A program made the translations under genes and the position numbers. Shown piece by piece: positions 57,433 through 64,000 of a DNA stretch of 64,000 nt. The DNA comes from JAHDVS01 sp964370985. Its GTDB lineage: Bacteria; Actinomycetota; Thermoleophilia; Gaiellales; Gaiellaceae. The notes below the pieces were generated by a model. It was not told where the DNA came from. It saw only the letters and a program-made list of their open reading frames with translations, and made no database searches. Numbering within the stretch: the first letter of the stretch is position 1; each line of letters opens with the position of its first letter. The stretch is taken from positions 1 to 64,000 of the forward strand of contig CAYJLE010000008.1 in NCBI GenBank assembly GCA_964370985.1, in the 5' to 3' direction.

Positions 57433-57455
57433 GTTCGAGCCCAGTACCGCCCATA
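57433..57455. other. attR: repeat of tRNA-Val 3' end
   Basis: Exact 23-bp copy of 43592-43614, beginning GTTCGAGCCCAGTACC. No tRNA body precedes it, so it is the displaced end of the target site. Confidence 0.92.
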
Positions 57456-57462
57456 CACGCCG

Positions 57463-58851
57463 CTAGCCAAACAGTTCGGCTGGCCCGACGAGCACCACGC
57501 CCTCGTTCTCGGCGCGCTCGTGGAGAGCATCCGTAAACCCGGACCGGGAGAACAGGACGAGCGTCGTCTGCGCCGCCTTCGGGCCGAGGAGGGCGCGCGC
57601 CTCGTATAGCTCGTCGAGGACGTTGGCCCCGACCTGCTTCGTCCACCATTTGCACGAGCCGAGAACTCCGTAGCCCTTCTTCTCGATGGTGACGACGTCG
57701 ATCTCGACGTCGTGTTTCCGTGACCACCACGACCCGACGTCGCGCGCGCTCTCGCCGAGCTCGGAGTAGCGGCCGATCCACTCGCGGCAGCAGTCCTCGA
57801 AGACCGGGCCGACGAAGCTGGGGCGATCCCGTCTGATCTCACTGGCCACCTCCTTGATCCGGCCGCGAGCAAGTCGGCTCCGATTCGGGAAGACGTAGCG
57901 GAACCAGAACCGGAAGTAGGGGTCGCTGATCTTCCAGTAGGCGCGGGCAGCGCCCTTCCCGCCAGGCTCGAGCGGCTCGACCCTGGCGACGTAGGCGAGC
58001 TCCTCGAGGCGGCTGAGGAAGTTGCTCGCGAGCTGCTGGCTGATTGCGAGCCGCGCTGCGATCGCGCTCGTCCCCGTATAGCCCCCGGCGATTGCCTCCA
58101 GCGCGCCGAAGTAGGGGCCAGGCTCGCGGATGTCCCCTTCTTCGCGGATCAGGTGCTCCGGGTCGCTGTACAGCGGTGCATCGGGGGGCAGGATCGTCTC
58201 CGCGATAACCGTGTCGAGCGGCTTCGCGCCCGCCCAACGCTGGTACTGCGGAGTTCCGCCGAGGACGGCGAAGCGTTCGATCAGCTCGATCGGAGAGGCG
58301 CCGCGGGCGGCGAAGGCGGCTGTGTCCCGATACCCGAGGGGGAGCAGCAACGGCCGGTAGTCGCTACGCCCGAAGGTGGGCCGCGAGCCGCCCAACAGCC
58401 CGGCCATGAAGCTGATCGCGCTGCCGGAGAGGACGAGCATGACCGGTACGCCGTCGCGGTCCCAGCGGTCCCAGTGCAGTTGAGCGGTGGACTCGAGGGC
58501 GGGATCCGACGCCGCCAGGTACTGGAACTCGTCGAGGATGACGACGAGCGGTCCCGCCTCCCGTGCCTGCCGCTCGACGAAGGAGAGCGCCTCTCCCCAG
58601 TCTGCGAAAGCGAGCGGCGGCGCACCGGGGAGCAGGCGACTGCACTCGCGTGCGAACGCCTCGAGCTGGAGCGGGCGCGGCTTCTGCTCGGCCTGGAGGC
58701 TCACGACCCGGTCGCCCGGTAGGGCGACACGCAGAAGGAAGCTCTTGCCGACGCGACGACGACCACGCAGGACAACGAGCGCCGGCGCACGCTCACGCAG
58801 CTCGCGGAGCCGGCCGAGCTCCCGTTCGCGATCGACGAACTCGAGAGGCAC
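57463..58851 (-). CDS. AAA-type ATPase with DUF234 / PD-(D/E)XK-like C-terminus
   Basis: 462 aa. Walker A VVLRGRRRVGKSFLLRVA, Walker B PLVVILDEFQYLAASD, LVLSGSAISFMAGLLGGSRP and RPLLLPLGYRDT; then a winged helix (SAIAARLAISQQLASNFLSR) and the C-terminal DUF234 part with DVEIDVVTIEKKGYGVLGSC KW-type core, a PD-(D/E)XK-like signature. Found widely in archaea and bacteria as orphan genes of unknown role, often near mobile DNA. Ends 8 bp from attR, so the element lies against its 3' end. Confidence 0.88.
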   Translation of the reverse strand: MPLEFVDRERELGRLRELRERAPALVVLRGRRRVGKSFLLRVALPGDRVVSLQAEQKPRPLQLEAFARECSRLLPGAPPLAFADWGEALSFVERQAREAGPLVVILDEFQYLAASDPALESTAQLHWDRWDRDGVPVMLVLSGSAISFMAGLLGGSRPTFGRSDYRPLLLPLGYRDTAAFAARGASPIELIERFAVLGGTPQYQRWAGAKPLDTVIAETILPPDAPLYSDPEHLIREEGDIREPGPYFGALEAIAGGYTGTSAIAARLAISQQLASNFLSRLEELAYVARVEPLEPGGKGAARAYWKISDPYFRFWFRYVFPNRSRLARGRIKEVASEIRRDRPSFVGPVFEDCCREWIGRYSELGESARDVGSWWSRKHDVEIDVVTIEKKGYGVLGSCKWWTKQVGANVLDELYEARALLGPKAAQTTLVLFSRSGFTDALHERAENEGVVLVGPAELFG

Positions 58852-58960
58852 GCCCTCACGATAACACTCAAATCGTGCATTGTAAAACGTTAGTTTGTGA
58901 ATCTACCGATTGATCTGCTGTTCGCCCGAGAGGATGTTCCCGCCGCCCGCTGCCGCCCCG

Positions 58961-61957
58961 CTACTGGTAGCGGAGCGCCTCCGCCGGCTTGATCCGGGAG
59001 GCGCGCACGGCCGGGGCGAGGGTCGCGGCCATGGCGACCGCGTAGACGATCAGGAAGATGATGCCGAGGTTGAGCCAGGGCACGACCAGCTCGAGACCGT
59101 CCCAGCTCGGCTGGCGGCGCGTGTCGCGGACGATCTCCCAGGCGAGCAGGATTCCGAGGCCGGTGCCGACGGCGATCGCGGTCAGCGCCACGAAGGAGGA
59201 CTCGAGCAGGAACGCCGCCTGCACCATGCGGCGGCGGAAGCCGATCGCGCGCAGGACGCCGATCTGCTGGCGGCGCTCGACGACGGCGCGGGCGCTGATC
59301 ACGCCGAGGGCGGCGACGCCGACGACGAGGCCGAGGCCCATGAAGCCCTGGATCAGGCGGTTGAAGAGCACGCTGGCGGCGACCGCCTCGTCCTTCACCT
59401 TCTCGATCGACTCCGCTTCCATCCCGCTCGAGACGAACGCAGCCTCGAGCCGCGCCGCCGCCGCCTCGGGGTCGACACCCGGCGCGACGCCGAGGTAGTG
59501 GATCGTCGGGCTGGCGCGGCCGGGGAACGCGCCGGCGAGCGCGTCCTGCGAGGTGGCGAGGCCCACCATCTCGAACGGCGCGGTCTCCGAGAGCACGCCG
59601 ATCACCGTCAGGCTGAGCGTCCGCCCCGTCTGCGGGTCCGCGATCTCGACCGGGATCGGGTCGAAGACGCCCTCGTCGAAGAAGAAGCCGGTCAGGCGGA
59701 AGTCGCTCTCGTTGACGGCGAAGCCGAACTGGTCGCGGCGCGGGACGATCAGGCTGTCGACCACGGCGAGGCCCGGCTGCGCCGCCAGGGCGTCCCACAC
59801 CCCCCGCTCCGAGCCGTAGCCGTTCGCGATCGCGCCGAGATCGAACGTCGTGTGCTCGAGGAACGAGCGGTCGAGGCCCCTGACCAGGTAGGTCTCCGCG
59901 GGCCGGTCGGCGTCGAGCTGGCGCGCCTCCACGGCGAGCACCGACTGGCTCCCCGTCGCCACGAAGTCCTCCGCGCTGAGGCTCGGCGCGGCCGCGATCG
60001 CCGCGTCGAGGTCCTCGATCGGGGCGGCCGCGCCCGTGCCGGCACGGATGTCGAAGCCGCCGCCGAACATCTCGGTGTTTCCGAACGCGCGCATGAACGA
60101 GCCGGACGAGACCGTCCCCGTCACGAGCGTGAACACGACGAGCGTGAACATCGCGAGCGTCACGCCCGTCCGGAAGCGCGCCGCCAGCGGGTAGGCCATC
60201 GCCAGCCGCAGGATCGGGGCGAGCCCCCTGATCCGGCCGAGCATGCGCATCGCCGCGCCGAGCAGGACGTCCGCGTTGTAGACAACCACCCAGACGGCGC
60301 CGACGACGATCGCGAGGCCGGCCGCGATCCAGGAGGAGAAGTCCATGCGCAGCTCGCCGAAGACGGCCTCCCACGCGTCCCACGGCAGCATCAGGAGCAC
60401 CACGACCGTGAGGCCGACCGCCGTGAAGGCCAGGCGCTCGGGGACGCCGAGCGCCCGCAGGATCGGCACCGTGCCGACCAGCGCGATCGCGATCCCGAGC
60501 ATCAGCGGCGTCGCGGTGCCGCTCGACACGCCGCTGACCGCGAGCAAAGACCCGATCGCCACCAGAGCGCCGCCGGCGAGCCAGCGCCGCCGCCGTCCCC
60601 GGCCGGGTGGCTCGGGCAGGTTGCGGATCGCCGTCGAGATCGTCATCACGCTCACCCGCCACGCCGACAGCGCGACGACCGCGAGCGTGATCAGCACGCC
60701 GAGCAGCAACGCGATCGCGAGGCTCCGCAACGTGACCGCGTACTCGATCTGGAGGCCCGCGTCGGCGTTCGTCGCGCCGAACGCGTCCGCCATCACCACC
60801 ACCATCCCGTACGCGACCGCCGCCCCGAGCAGCGCCCCGGCGAGCGCGGCCGCGAGGTCGTAGGCGAGCCCCTCGAACACGAACATCTGCGTCAGGTGGC
60901 CGCGGCGCGTCCCGATCGCCCGGGCGATGCCGAGCTCGCCGCGCCGCTCCGCCGCCAGCATCACGAAGATCAGGAACACGAGCAGGATCCCCGCCGCGAT
61001 CGAGAACGACCCGAACGTGGTGAAGAACGCCATGAAGGCATTGCCGGCCTCGTCCGCCGTCTCGAGCGCGTCCTGCTTCAGCGCCGAGGCCTCGAGCCGC
61101 AGCTCGTCCGTCAGCGGCGCGAGCTCGGCGACGATCCGGTCCGAGAGACCGACGCCGCCGCTGCTCGAAACGAGCACGTGCTTGATCAGCCCCTCCTGCC
61201 CGAGCAGGCGCTGCGCCTCGGCGAGCGGCAGGAGCAGGGCCGCGTCCGCGGTCCCCGCGCCGTCGTACTCGACGACTGCGCGCACGCGCGCCGAGACGGG
61301 CTCGCCCCCGGCGAAGACCTGCACCTCGTCGCCGGCGCCGGCGAGCAGCTCCGAGGCAGCCTTCCCGTTCAGGAACAGCTCGCCGGGCCCGAGCTCGTCG
61401 AGCGTGGCGGTGCCTCCCGCGGTGAGCCGGATCTCCCCGAAGCCATCCATCCGCGCCGGGTCGAGCGCGGCCAGGCTCACCCCGGGCTCGTACTGCCCCT
61501 GCGCGGGCGCCAGCAGAGCGACCTCCTCGACGATCGCCGGGGCGACCCCGTCGACCAGGCCGGTGGGGGAGAGGGCGGCCTCGACGCGCTCCGTGACCTG
61601 CTCGGGGAAGTAGCCGGTGCCGGTCGCGGCGCCCAGCTCGCCCGGGATGTCCGTGGCCGCGCCTTTCGCCGACACCACCACGTCCGTCTCGCCGAGCGTG
61701 GCGATCGCGCTCTGGCGGATCGTGTGGCTCATCGTGTCGCCGGTCGTCAGGGCAGCGGCGATGATCGCCGTCCCGAGCATCAGGCCGAGGACGATCAGGG
61801 CGGTCCGGCCGCCGCGGCGGCGGACGTTGCGTACGCCCAGCCGGACGAGCACGCGGTTTCTCCAGCCGAGCAGGGCGACGAACCCGACCGCCGCTCCCAC
61901 CGCGACGAGCAGGATCGCGAGCAACGTGCCGACCGGGATCCCGAAGAGCTCCTTCAC
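58961..61957 (-). CDS. ABC transporter permease, FtsX/MacB type (998 aa)
   Basis: Two copies of the four-helix FtsX core: an N-terminal anchor (TLLAILLVAVGAAVGFVALL), MacB-PCD-like periplasmic domains, FSIAAGILLVFLIFVMLAAE with RRGELGIARAIGTRRGHLTQ, a central pair of helices, and the C-terminal VVVGVAALGVISARAVVERR-type core (RQQIGVLRAIGFRRRMVQAA) ending ASRIKPAEALRYQ. It exports lipoproteins, peptides or drugs with the ATPase at 62248. Two half-units are fused in one chain. Confidence 0.9.
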   Translation of the reverse strand: MKELFGIPVGTLLAILLVAVGAAVGFVALLGWRNRVLVRLGVRNVRRRGGRTALIVLGLMLGTAIIAAALTTGDTMSHTIRQSAIATLGETDVVVSAKGAATDIPGELGAATGTGYFPEQVTERVEAALSPTGLVDGVAPAIVEEVALLAPAQGQYEPGVSLAALDPARMDGFGEIRLTAGGTATLDELGPGELFLNGKAASELLAGAGDEVQVFAGGEPVSARVRAVVEYDGAGTADAALLLPLAEAQRLLGQEGLIKHVLVSSSGGVGLSDRIVAELAPLTDELRLEASALKQDALETADEAGNAFMAFFTTFGSFSIAAGILLVFLIFVMLAAERRGELGIARAIGTRRGHLTQMFVFEGLAYDLAAALAGALLGAAVAYGMVVVMADAFGATNADAGLQIEYAVTLRSLAIALLLGVLITLAVVALSAWRVSVMTISTAIRNLPEPPGRGRRRRWLAGGALVAIGSLLAVSGVSSGTATPLMLGIAIALVGTVPILRALGVPERLAFTAVGLTVVVLLMLPWDAWEAVFGELRMDFSSWIAAGLAIVVGAVWVVVYNADVLLGAAMRMLGRIRGLAPILRLAMAYPLAARFRTGVTLAMFTLVVFTLVTGTVSSGSFMRAFGNTEMFGGGFDIRAGTGAAAPIEDLDAAIAAAPSLSAEDFVATGSQSVLAVEARQLDADRPAETYLVRGLDRSFLEHTTFDLGAIANGYGSERGVWDALAAQPGLAVVDSLIVPRRDQFGFAVNESDFRLTGFFFDEGVFDPIPVEIADPQTGRTLSLTVIGVLSETAPFEMVGLATSQDALAGAFPGRASPTIHYLGVAPGVDPEAAAARLEAAFVSSGMEAESIEKVKDEAVAASVLFNRLIQGFMGLGLVVGVAALGVISARAVVERRQQIGVLRAIGFRRRMVQAAFLLESSFVALTAIAVGTGLGILLAWEIVRDTRRQPSWDGLELVVPWLNLGIIFLIVYAVAMAATLAPAVRASRIKPAEALRYQ

Positions 61958-61961
61958 GGCG

Positions 61962-62273
61962 CTAGCCGACGGTGACGCCGGGCAGTTCCGCGAACCCGAC
62001 CTCGTAGTACTCGCGGCCCGGCGGGGTCTTGAACAGCGTCAGGTTCCGCTCGAGCGCCTCCGAGGCGAAGCCGGCCGCGGCAGCCGCCTCCTGCTCCGTC
62101 TCCCAGACGCTCATGATCATGCCCTTGCCCTCCGGGTTGGCGAGGACGACGACGCCCCTGTAGCCCTCCTGCTCGCGCAGGCCCGGCAGCACCTCCGCCT
62201 TGAACAGCGCGACGGCGTCGGCAGGGTCGATCCGAACCGTGTCGATCTCAAGCAGCGTGACCCGCGAGTACAT
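61962..62273 (-). CDS. ABM-domain (antibiotic biosynthesis monooxygenase-like) protein
   Basis: 103 aa: MYSRVTLLEIDTVRIDPADA, GYRGVVVLANPEGKGMIMSV, WETEQEAAAAAGFASEALER: dimeric ferredoxin-like barrel of the ABM family. It lies between the permease and ATPase genes, overlapping the ATPase end by 26 bp and leaving 4 bp to the permease, so it is part of the operon. Function unknown. Confidence 0.82.
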   Translation of the reverse strand: MYSRVTLLEIDTVRIDPADAVALFKAEVLPGLREQEGYRGVVVLANPEGKGMIMSVWETEQEAAAAAGFASEALERNLTLFKTPPGREYYEVGFAELPGVTVG

Positions 62274-62976
62274 GTGTGCCTCCCGCTCTCTCCAGCCGTT
62301 GCTCCTCGACGACCTGGCCGTCGAGCATCCGGACGATCCGGTCGGTCTTGCGGCCGACGGCGATGTCGTGGGTGACGATCAGGAATGTCAGTCCGCGCTC
62401 CAGGTTGAGCCGGCGCATCAGCTCGACGATCTCCGAGGCGTTCTCGGAGTCGAGGTCCCCGGTCGGCTCGTCCGCCCAGACGATCGCCGGGTCGTTCACG
62501 AGCGAGCGGGCGATCGTGACGCGCTGGCGCTCGCCCCCGGAGAGGGCGTCCGGTACGTGACCGCCCCGGTCGGCCAGCCCCACCAGGTCGAGCGAGGCGA
62601 GCGCGCGGCGCCGTGCTTCGGCCGCCGGGACCCGCGCGACGAGCAGCGGCAGCTCGACGTTCTCGGCCGCCGTCAGCACCGGCATCAGGTTGTAGAACTG
62701 GAACACGAAGCCCATCCGGCGCGCCCGGTAGTCCGTGCGTGCGCGATCCGACATCGCCGACAGCGGCGTGCCCTCGATCACGATCTCGCCCGTGTCGATC
62801 GAGTCGAGCCCGGACAGGCAGTTCAGGAGCGTGGTCTTGCCGCAGCCCGACGGGCCCATGATCGCGACCATCTCGCCGGGCTCGACGAGCAGGTCGACGC
62901 CGCGGAGCGCTTCCACGCGCACCGCCCCCGTGTCGTACGCCTTCGCGACTCCCCGCGCCTCGACGATCGCTGCCAT
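62248..62976 (-). CDS. ABC transporter ATP-binding protein (MacB/LolD type)
   Basis: 242 aa from ATG 62976 with AGGAGGTG ahead. Walker A GPSGCGKTTLLNCLSG, RARRMGFVFQFYNLMPVLTA (Q-loop), LSGGERQRVTIARSLVNDPA and VWADEPTGDLDSENASEIVE, then FLIVTHDIAVG. Energises the FtsX-like permease. A longer start at 63033 exists but lacks a better ribosome site. Confidence 0.93.
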   Translation of the reverse strand: MAAIVEARGVAKAYDTGAVRVEALRGVDLLVEPGEMVAIMGPSGCGKTTLLNCLSGLDSIDTGEIVIEGTPLSAMSDRARTDYRARRMGFVFQFYNLMPVLTAAENVELPLLVARVPAAEARRRALASLDLVGLADRGGHVPDALSGGERQRVTIARSLVNDPAIVWADEPTGDLDSENASEIVELMRRLNLERGLTFLIVTHDIAVGRKTDRIVRMLDGQVVEEQRLERAGGTHVLAGHAA

Positions 62977-63125
62977 CTGCACCTCCTCGTGCTTGCCGCC
63001 CGCAAGCCTCGTGTGGATCGGCTCGACGCGCATCGGGGCGGCGTCTGATTCCTGCTGCGGGGAACTACGGAACCGCCCGTCTCGTCGTCCCCGTCGCGTA
63101 GCCTTCCCGGGCGAAGGAGGCCGCG

Positions 63126-63347
63126 CTGGAGAAATGGATCGCGCTCGGCGAGGTGGTGCTCGCGAACCTCGCCTGGATCGAGGAGCTCGACATCGAGGGG
63201 TGGCTGCTCGCCACTGCCGCTGTCGTCGGGGGAGGCGCCGCCGCCTGGTTCTTCGTCGGCCCGGTCTGGCTCGTCGTCGGCGCGAGCCTCTACCTGGCCC
63301 TGCTCGTCACCGTCAAGGTGCTGTCGGATCGCCGCCGCGCCGACTGA
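63126..63347 (+). CDS. small membrane protein with probable CTG start
   Basis: About 73 aa: EKWIALGEVVLANLAWIEEL, DIEGWLLATAAVVGGGAAAW, FFVGPVWLVVGASLYLALLV, two hydrophobic helices. AAGGAGG at 63114-63120 is spaced correctly for CTG 63126 and not for GTG 63153, so a CTG start is likely. Divergent from the ABC operon; function unknown. Confidence 0.6.
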   Translation: MEKWIALGEVVLANLAWIEELDIEGWLLATAAVVGGGAAAWFFVGPVWLVVGASLYLALLVTVKVLSDRRRAD

Positions 63348-63352
63348 GGGCG

Positions 63353-63376
63353 CTACAGGCGGGCTTGCCCGGTGCC
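63353..63376. repeat. degenerate hairpin repeat, copy D
   Basis: CTACAGGCGGGCTTGCCCGG, similar in reverse orientation to copy B (6065-6093). Intergenic, after the small membrane-protein gene. Confidence 0.45.
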
Positions 63377-63476
63377 GATAGGCGGGTGTGCGGCCCGTCC
63401 GGCCGCGCTGCGAGGATTGCGGTGGGAGACCGGCGCGCCGCGGGCCGGCGCAGGAACACGACACAGGGAGGTACCG

Positions 63477-63935
63477 ATGGGGACGCGGAGGGCAGCAGCC
63501 GCCGTTGCGGCGCTCGCGCTCGCCGGAGTCGCCGCCGGCTGCGGCGGCGGGGGAGGCGGCGATCGGCTCAGCAAGGAGGAGTACATCGCGCAGGCCGACG
63601 CGATCTGCAAGCAGGCCAACGAGGAGATCGACGCGCTCGGCGAGCCGGCGACCCTCGAGGAGATCGTGACGCTCGCCGCCAGCGCGATCGAGATCCAGGA
63701 GGAGTCCCTCGCCGAGCTCCGCGCGCTCAAGCCGCCGGAGGAGGACGAGGCGACGCTGAACGAGGCGTACGACCTGGTCGAGCAGCAGGTCGAGGTCGGT
63801 AAGCAGGTCAAGGCTGCCGCCGAGGCCGGCGACATGGAGACGATCCAGACGTTGATCGCCGAGAACGATCCGCTCGACGAGCAGGCCGACCAGATCGCGC
63901 TCGACTACGGCCTGACCGAGTGCGGAAACGACTAG
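63477..63935 (+). CDS. lipoprotein with helical extracytoplasmic domain
   Basis: 152 aa: signal LALAGVAAGCGG with lipobox Cys, Gly linker, then long acidic helices LSKEEYIAQADAICKQANEE, EIVTLAASAIEIQEESLAEL, EATLNEAYDLVEQQVEVGKQ. AGGGAGG precedes ATG 63477. Similar four-helix lipoproteins are common in Thermoleophilia; function unknown. Confidence 0.8.
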   Translation: MGTRRAAAAVAALALAGVAAGCGGGGGGDRLSKEEYIAQADAICKQANEEIDALGEPATLEEIVTLAASAIEIQEESLAELRALKPPEEDEATLNEAYDLVEQQVEVGKQVKAAAEAGDMETIQTLIAENDPLDEQADQIALDYGLTECGND

Positions 63936-63948
63936 GGGGTTTGGCGCG

Positions 63949-64000
63949 ATGAGACGAAGGCTCGGACTCACCGTCACCCTCGCTGTTCTGCTCGCCGCCG
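63949..64000 (+). CDS. start of an exported protein gene (partial)
   Basis: ATG 63949 opens MRRRLGLTVTLAVLLAA, the N-region and hydrophobic core of a signal peptide, and runs off the window. It follows the lipoprotein gene by 13 bp and is probably co-transcribed. Confidence 0.6.
   Translation, partial: MRRRLGLTVTLAVLLAA

Larger units (their letters stand above)
43592..57455. mobile_element. integrative element in tRNA-Val (about 13.8 kb)
   Basis: Bounded by the perfect 23-bp direct repeat of the tRNA 3' end, with a tyrosine integrase 300 bp inside the right end. Cargo: serine resolvase, excisionase-like HTH gene, RepA-like ATPase with iteron-like repeats, secreted proteins, and a phage-internal-protein-like 1172-aa product. 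I see no capsid, portal, terminase, relaxase or T4SS gene, so it could be a satellite or defective element. Most genes are short, on the plus strand and tightly overlapping. Confidence 0.9.

Noticed and set aside
58910..61975. A 1021-codon plus-strand frame opposite the FtsX-like permease
   Set aside because: Pure charged, RDRE-type low-complexity sequence; shadow of the true minus-strand gene.

Overview
The window is very GC-rich chromosomal DNA of a high-GC actinobacterium. Gene content and the style of the proteins suggest the deep-branching class Thermoleophilia (Gaiellales/Solirubrobacterales-like): F420-type oxidoreductase, Rex, H+-pyrophosphatase, many GTG/TTG starts, start codons overlapping stops, and -10 motifs lying directly in front of start codons. 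That assignment is an inference. Two runs of ten N (3279-3288, 12982-12991) and a degraded homopolymer stretch show a draft, probably metagenome-assembled, scaffold.

Layout. 1-4.7 kb: a frameshifted SNF2/DEAH helicase, then a compact ECF sigma / HTH protein / ImmA-IrrE peptidase cassette that contains an assembly gap, and a 5'-truncated Fic gene. 4.8-7.0 kb: a dense patch of toxin-antitoxin-like small genes (two PBECR-like + DUF2283 pairs, a broken DUF6883 + DUF4926 pair, and a DUF2283 fragment). 7.0-15.3 kb: secreted phospholipase A2-like protein, pantothenate genes panB-panC with a DUF2520 partner, a cell-wall amidase-like protein, two methyltransferases, a cupin, HlyIII. 15.1-21.4 kb: FmdB, family-4 uracil-DNA glycosylase, the t6A set tsaE-tsaB-rimI-tsaD, a subtilase, a thioredoxin-fold protein and rex. 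21.4-32.5 kb: LLM flavin oxidoreductase, ECF sigma/anti-sigma pair, glycosyltransferase, YbdK-type ligase, MTA phosphorylase, K+-independent H+-pyrophosphatase, a molybdopterin oxidoreductase, HAD and VanZ proteins.

32.6-37.8 kb is the most striking metabolic locus: a cobalamin riboswitch followed by two secreted DUF4430 proteins, EcfT, a fused double EcfA ATPase, an ECF S-component-like membrane protein and a secreted prenyltransferase/squalene-cyclase-repeat protein. Animal transcobalamin and intrinsic factor consist of an alpha/alpha barrel of the cyclase-repeat type plus a DUF4430 beta domain; here the same two domain types are separate exported proteins in a B12-regulated ECF uptake operon. 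37.8-43.5 kb: CinA-like protein, UvrD/PcrA helicase, Nei-type glycosylase, Eis-type acetyltransferase, SDR.

43.54-57.46 kb: tRNA-Val(GAC) carries an integrated mobile element of about 13.8 kb bounded by a perfect 23-bp direct repeat of the tRNA 3' end (43592-43614 and 57433-57455). It encodes a tyrosine integrase next to the right end, a serine resolvase, an excisionase-like HTH protein, a RepA-like ATPase with iteron-like palindromes inside its gene, secreted/lipoprotein genes, and an unusual 395-aa plus 1172-aa pair, the larger resembling phage internal virion proteins; I see no capsid, portal or terminase gene. 57.46-64 kb: a DUF234-type ATPase, a MacB/FtsX-type ABC exporter with an ABM-domain protein, and small lipoprotein genes. 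A family of dispersed hairpin repeats (about 2.27, 6.07 and 21.44 kb) and a second palindrome at 35.63 kb are scattered through the host DNA, two of them inside open reading frames.
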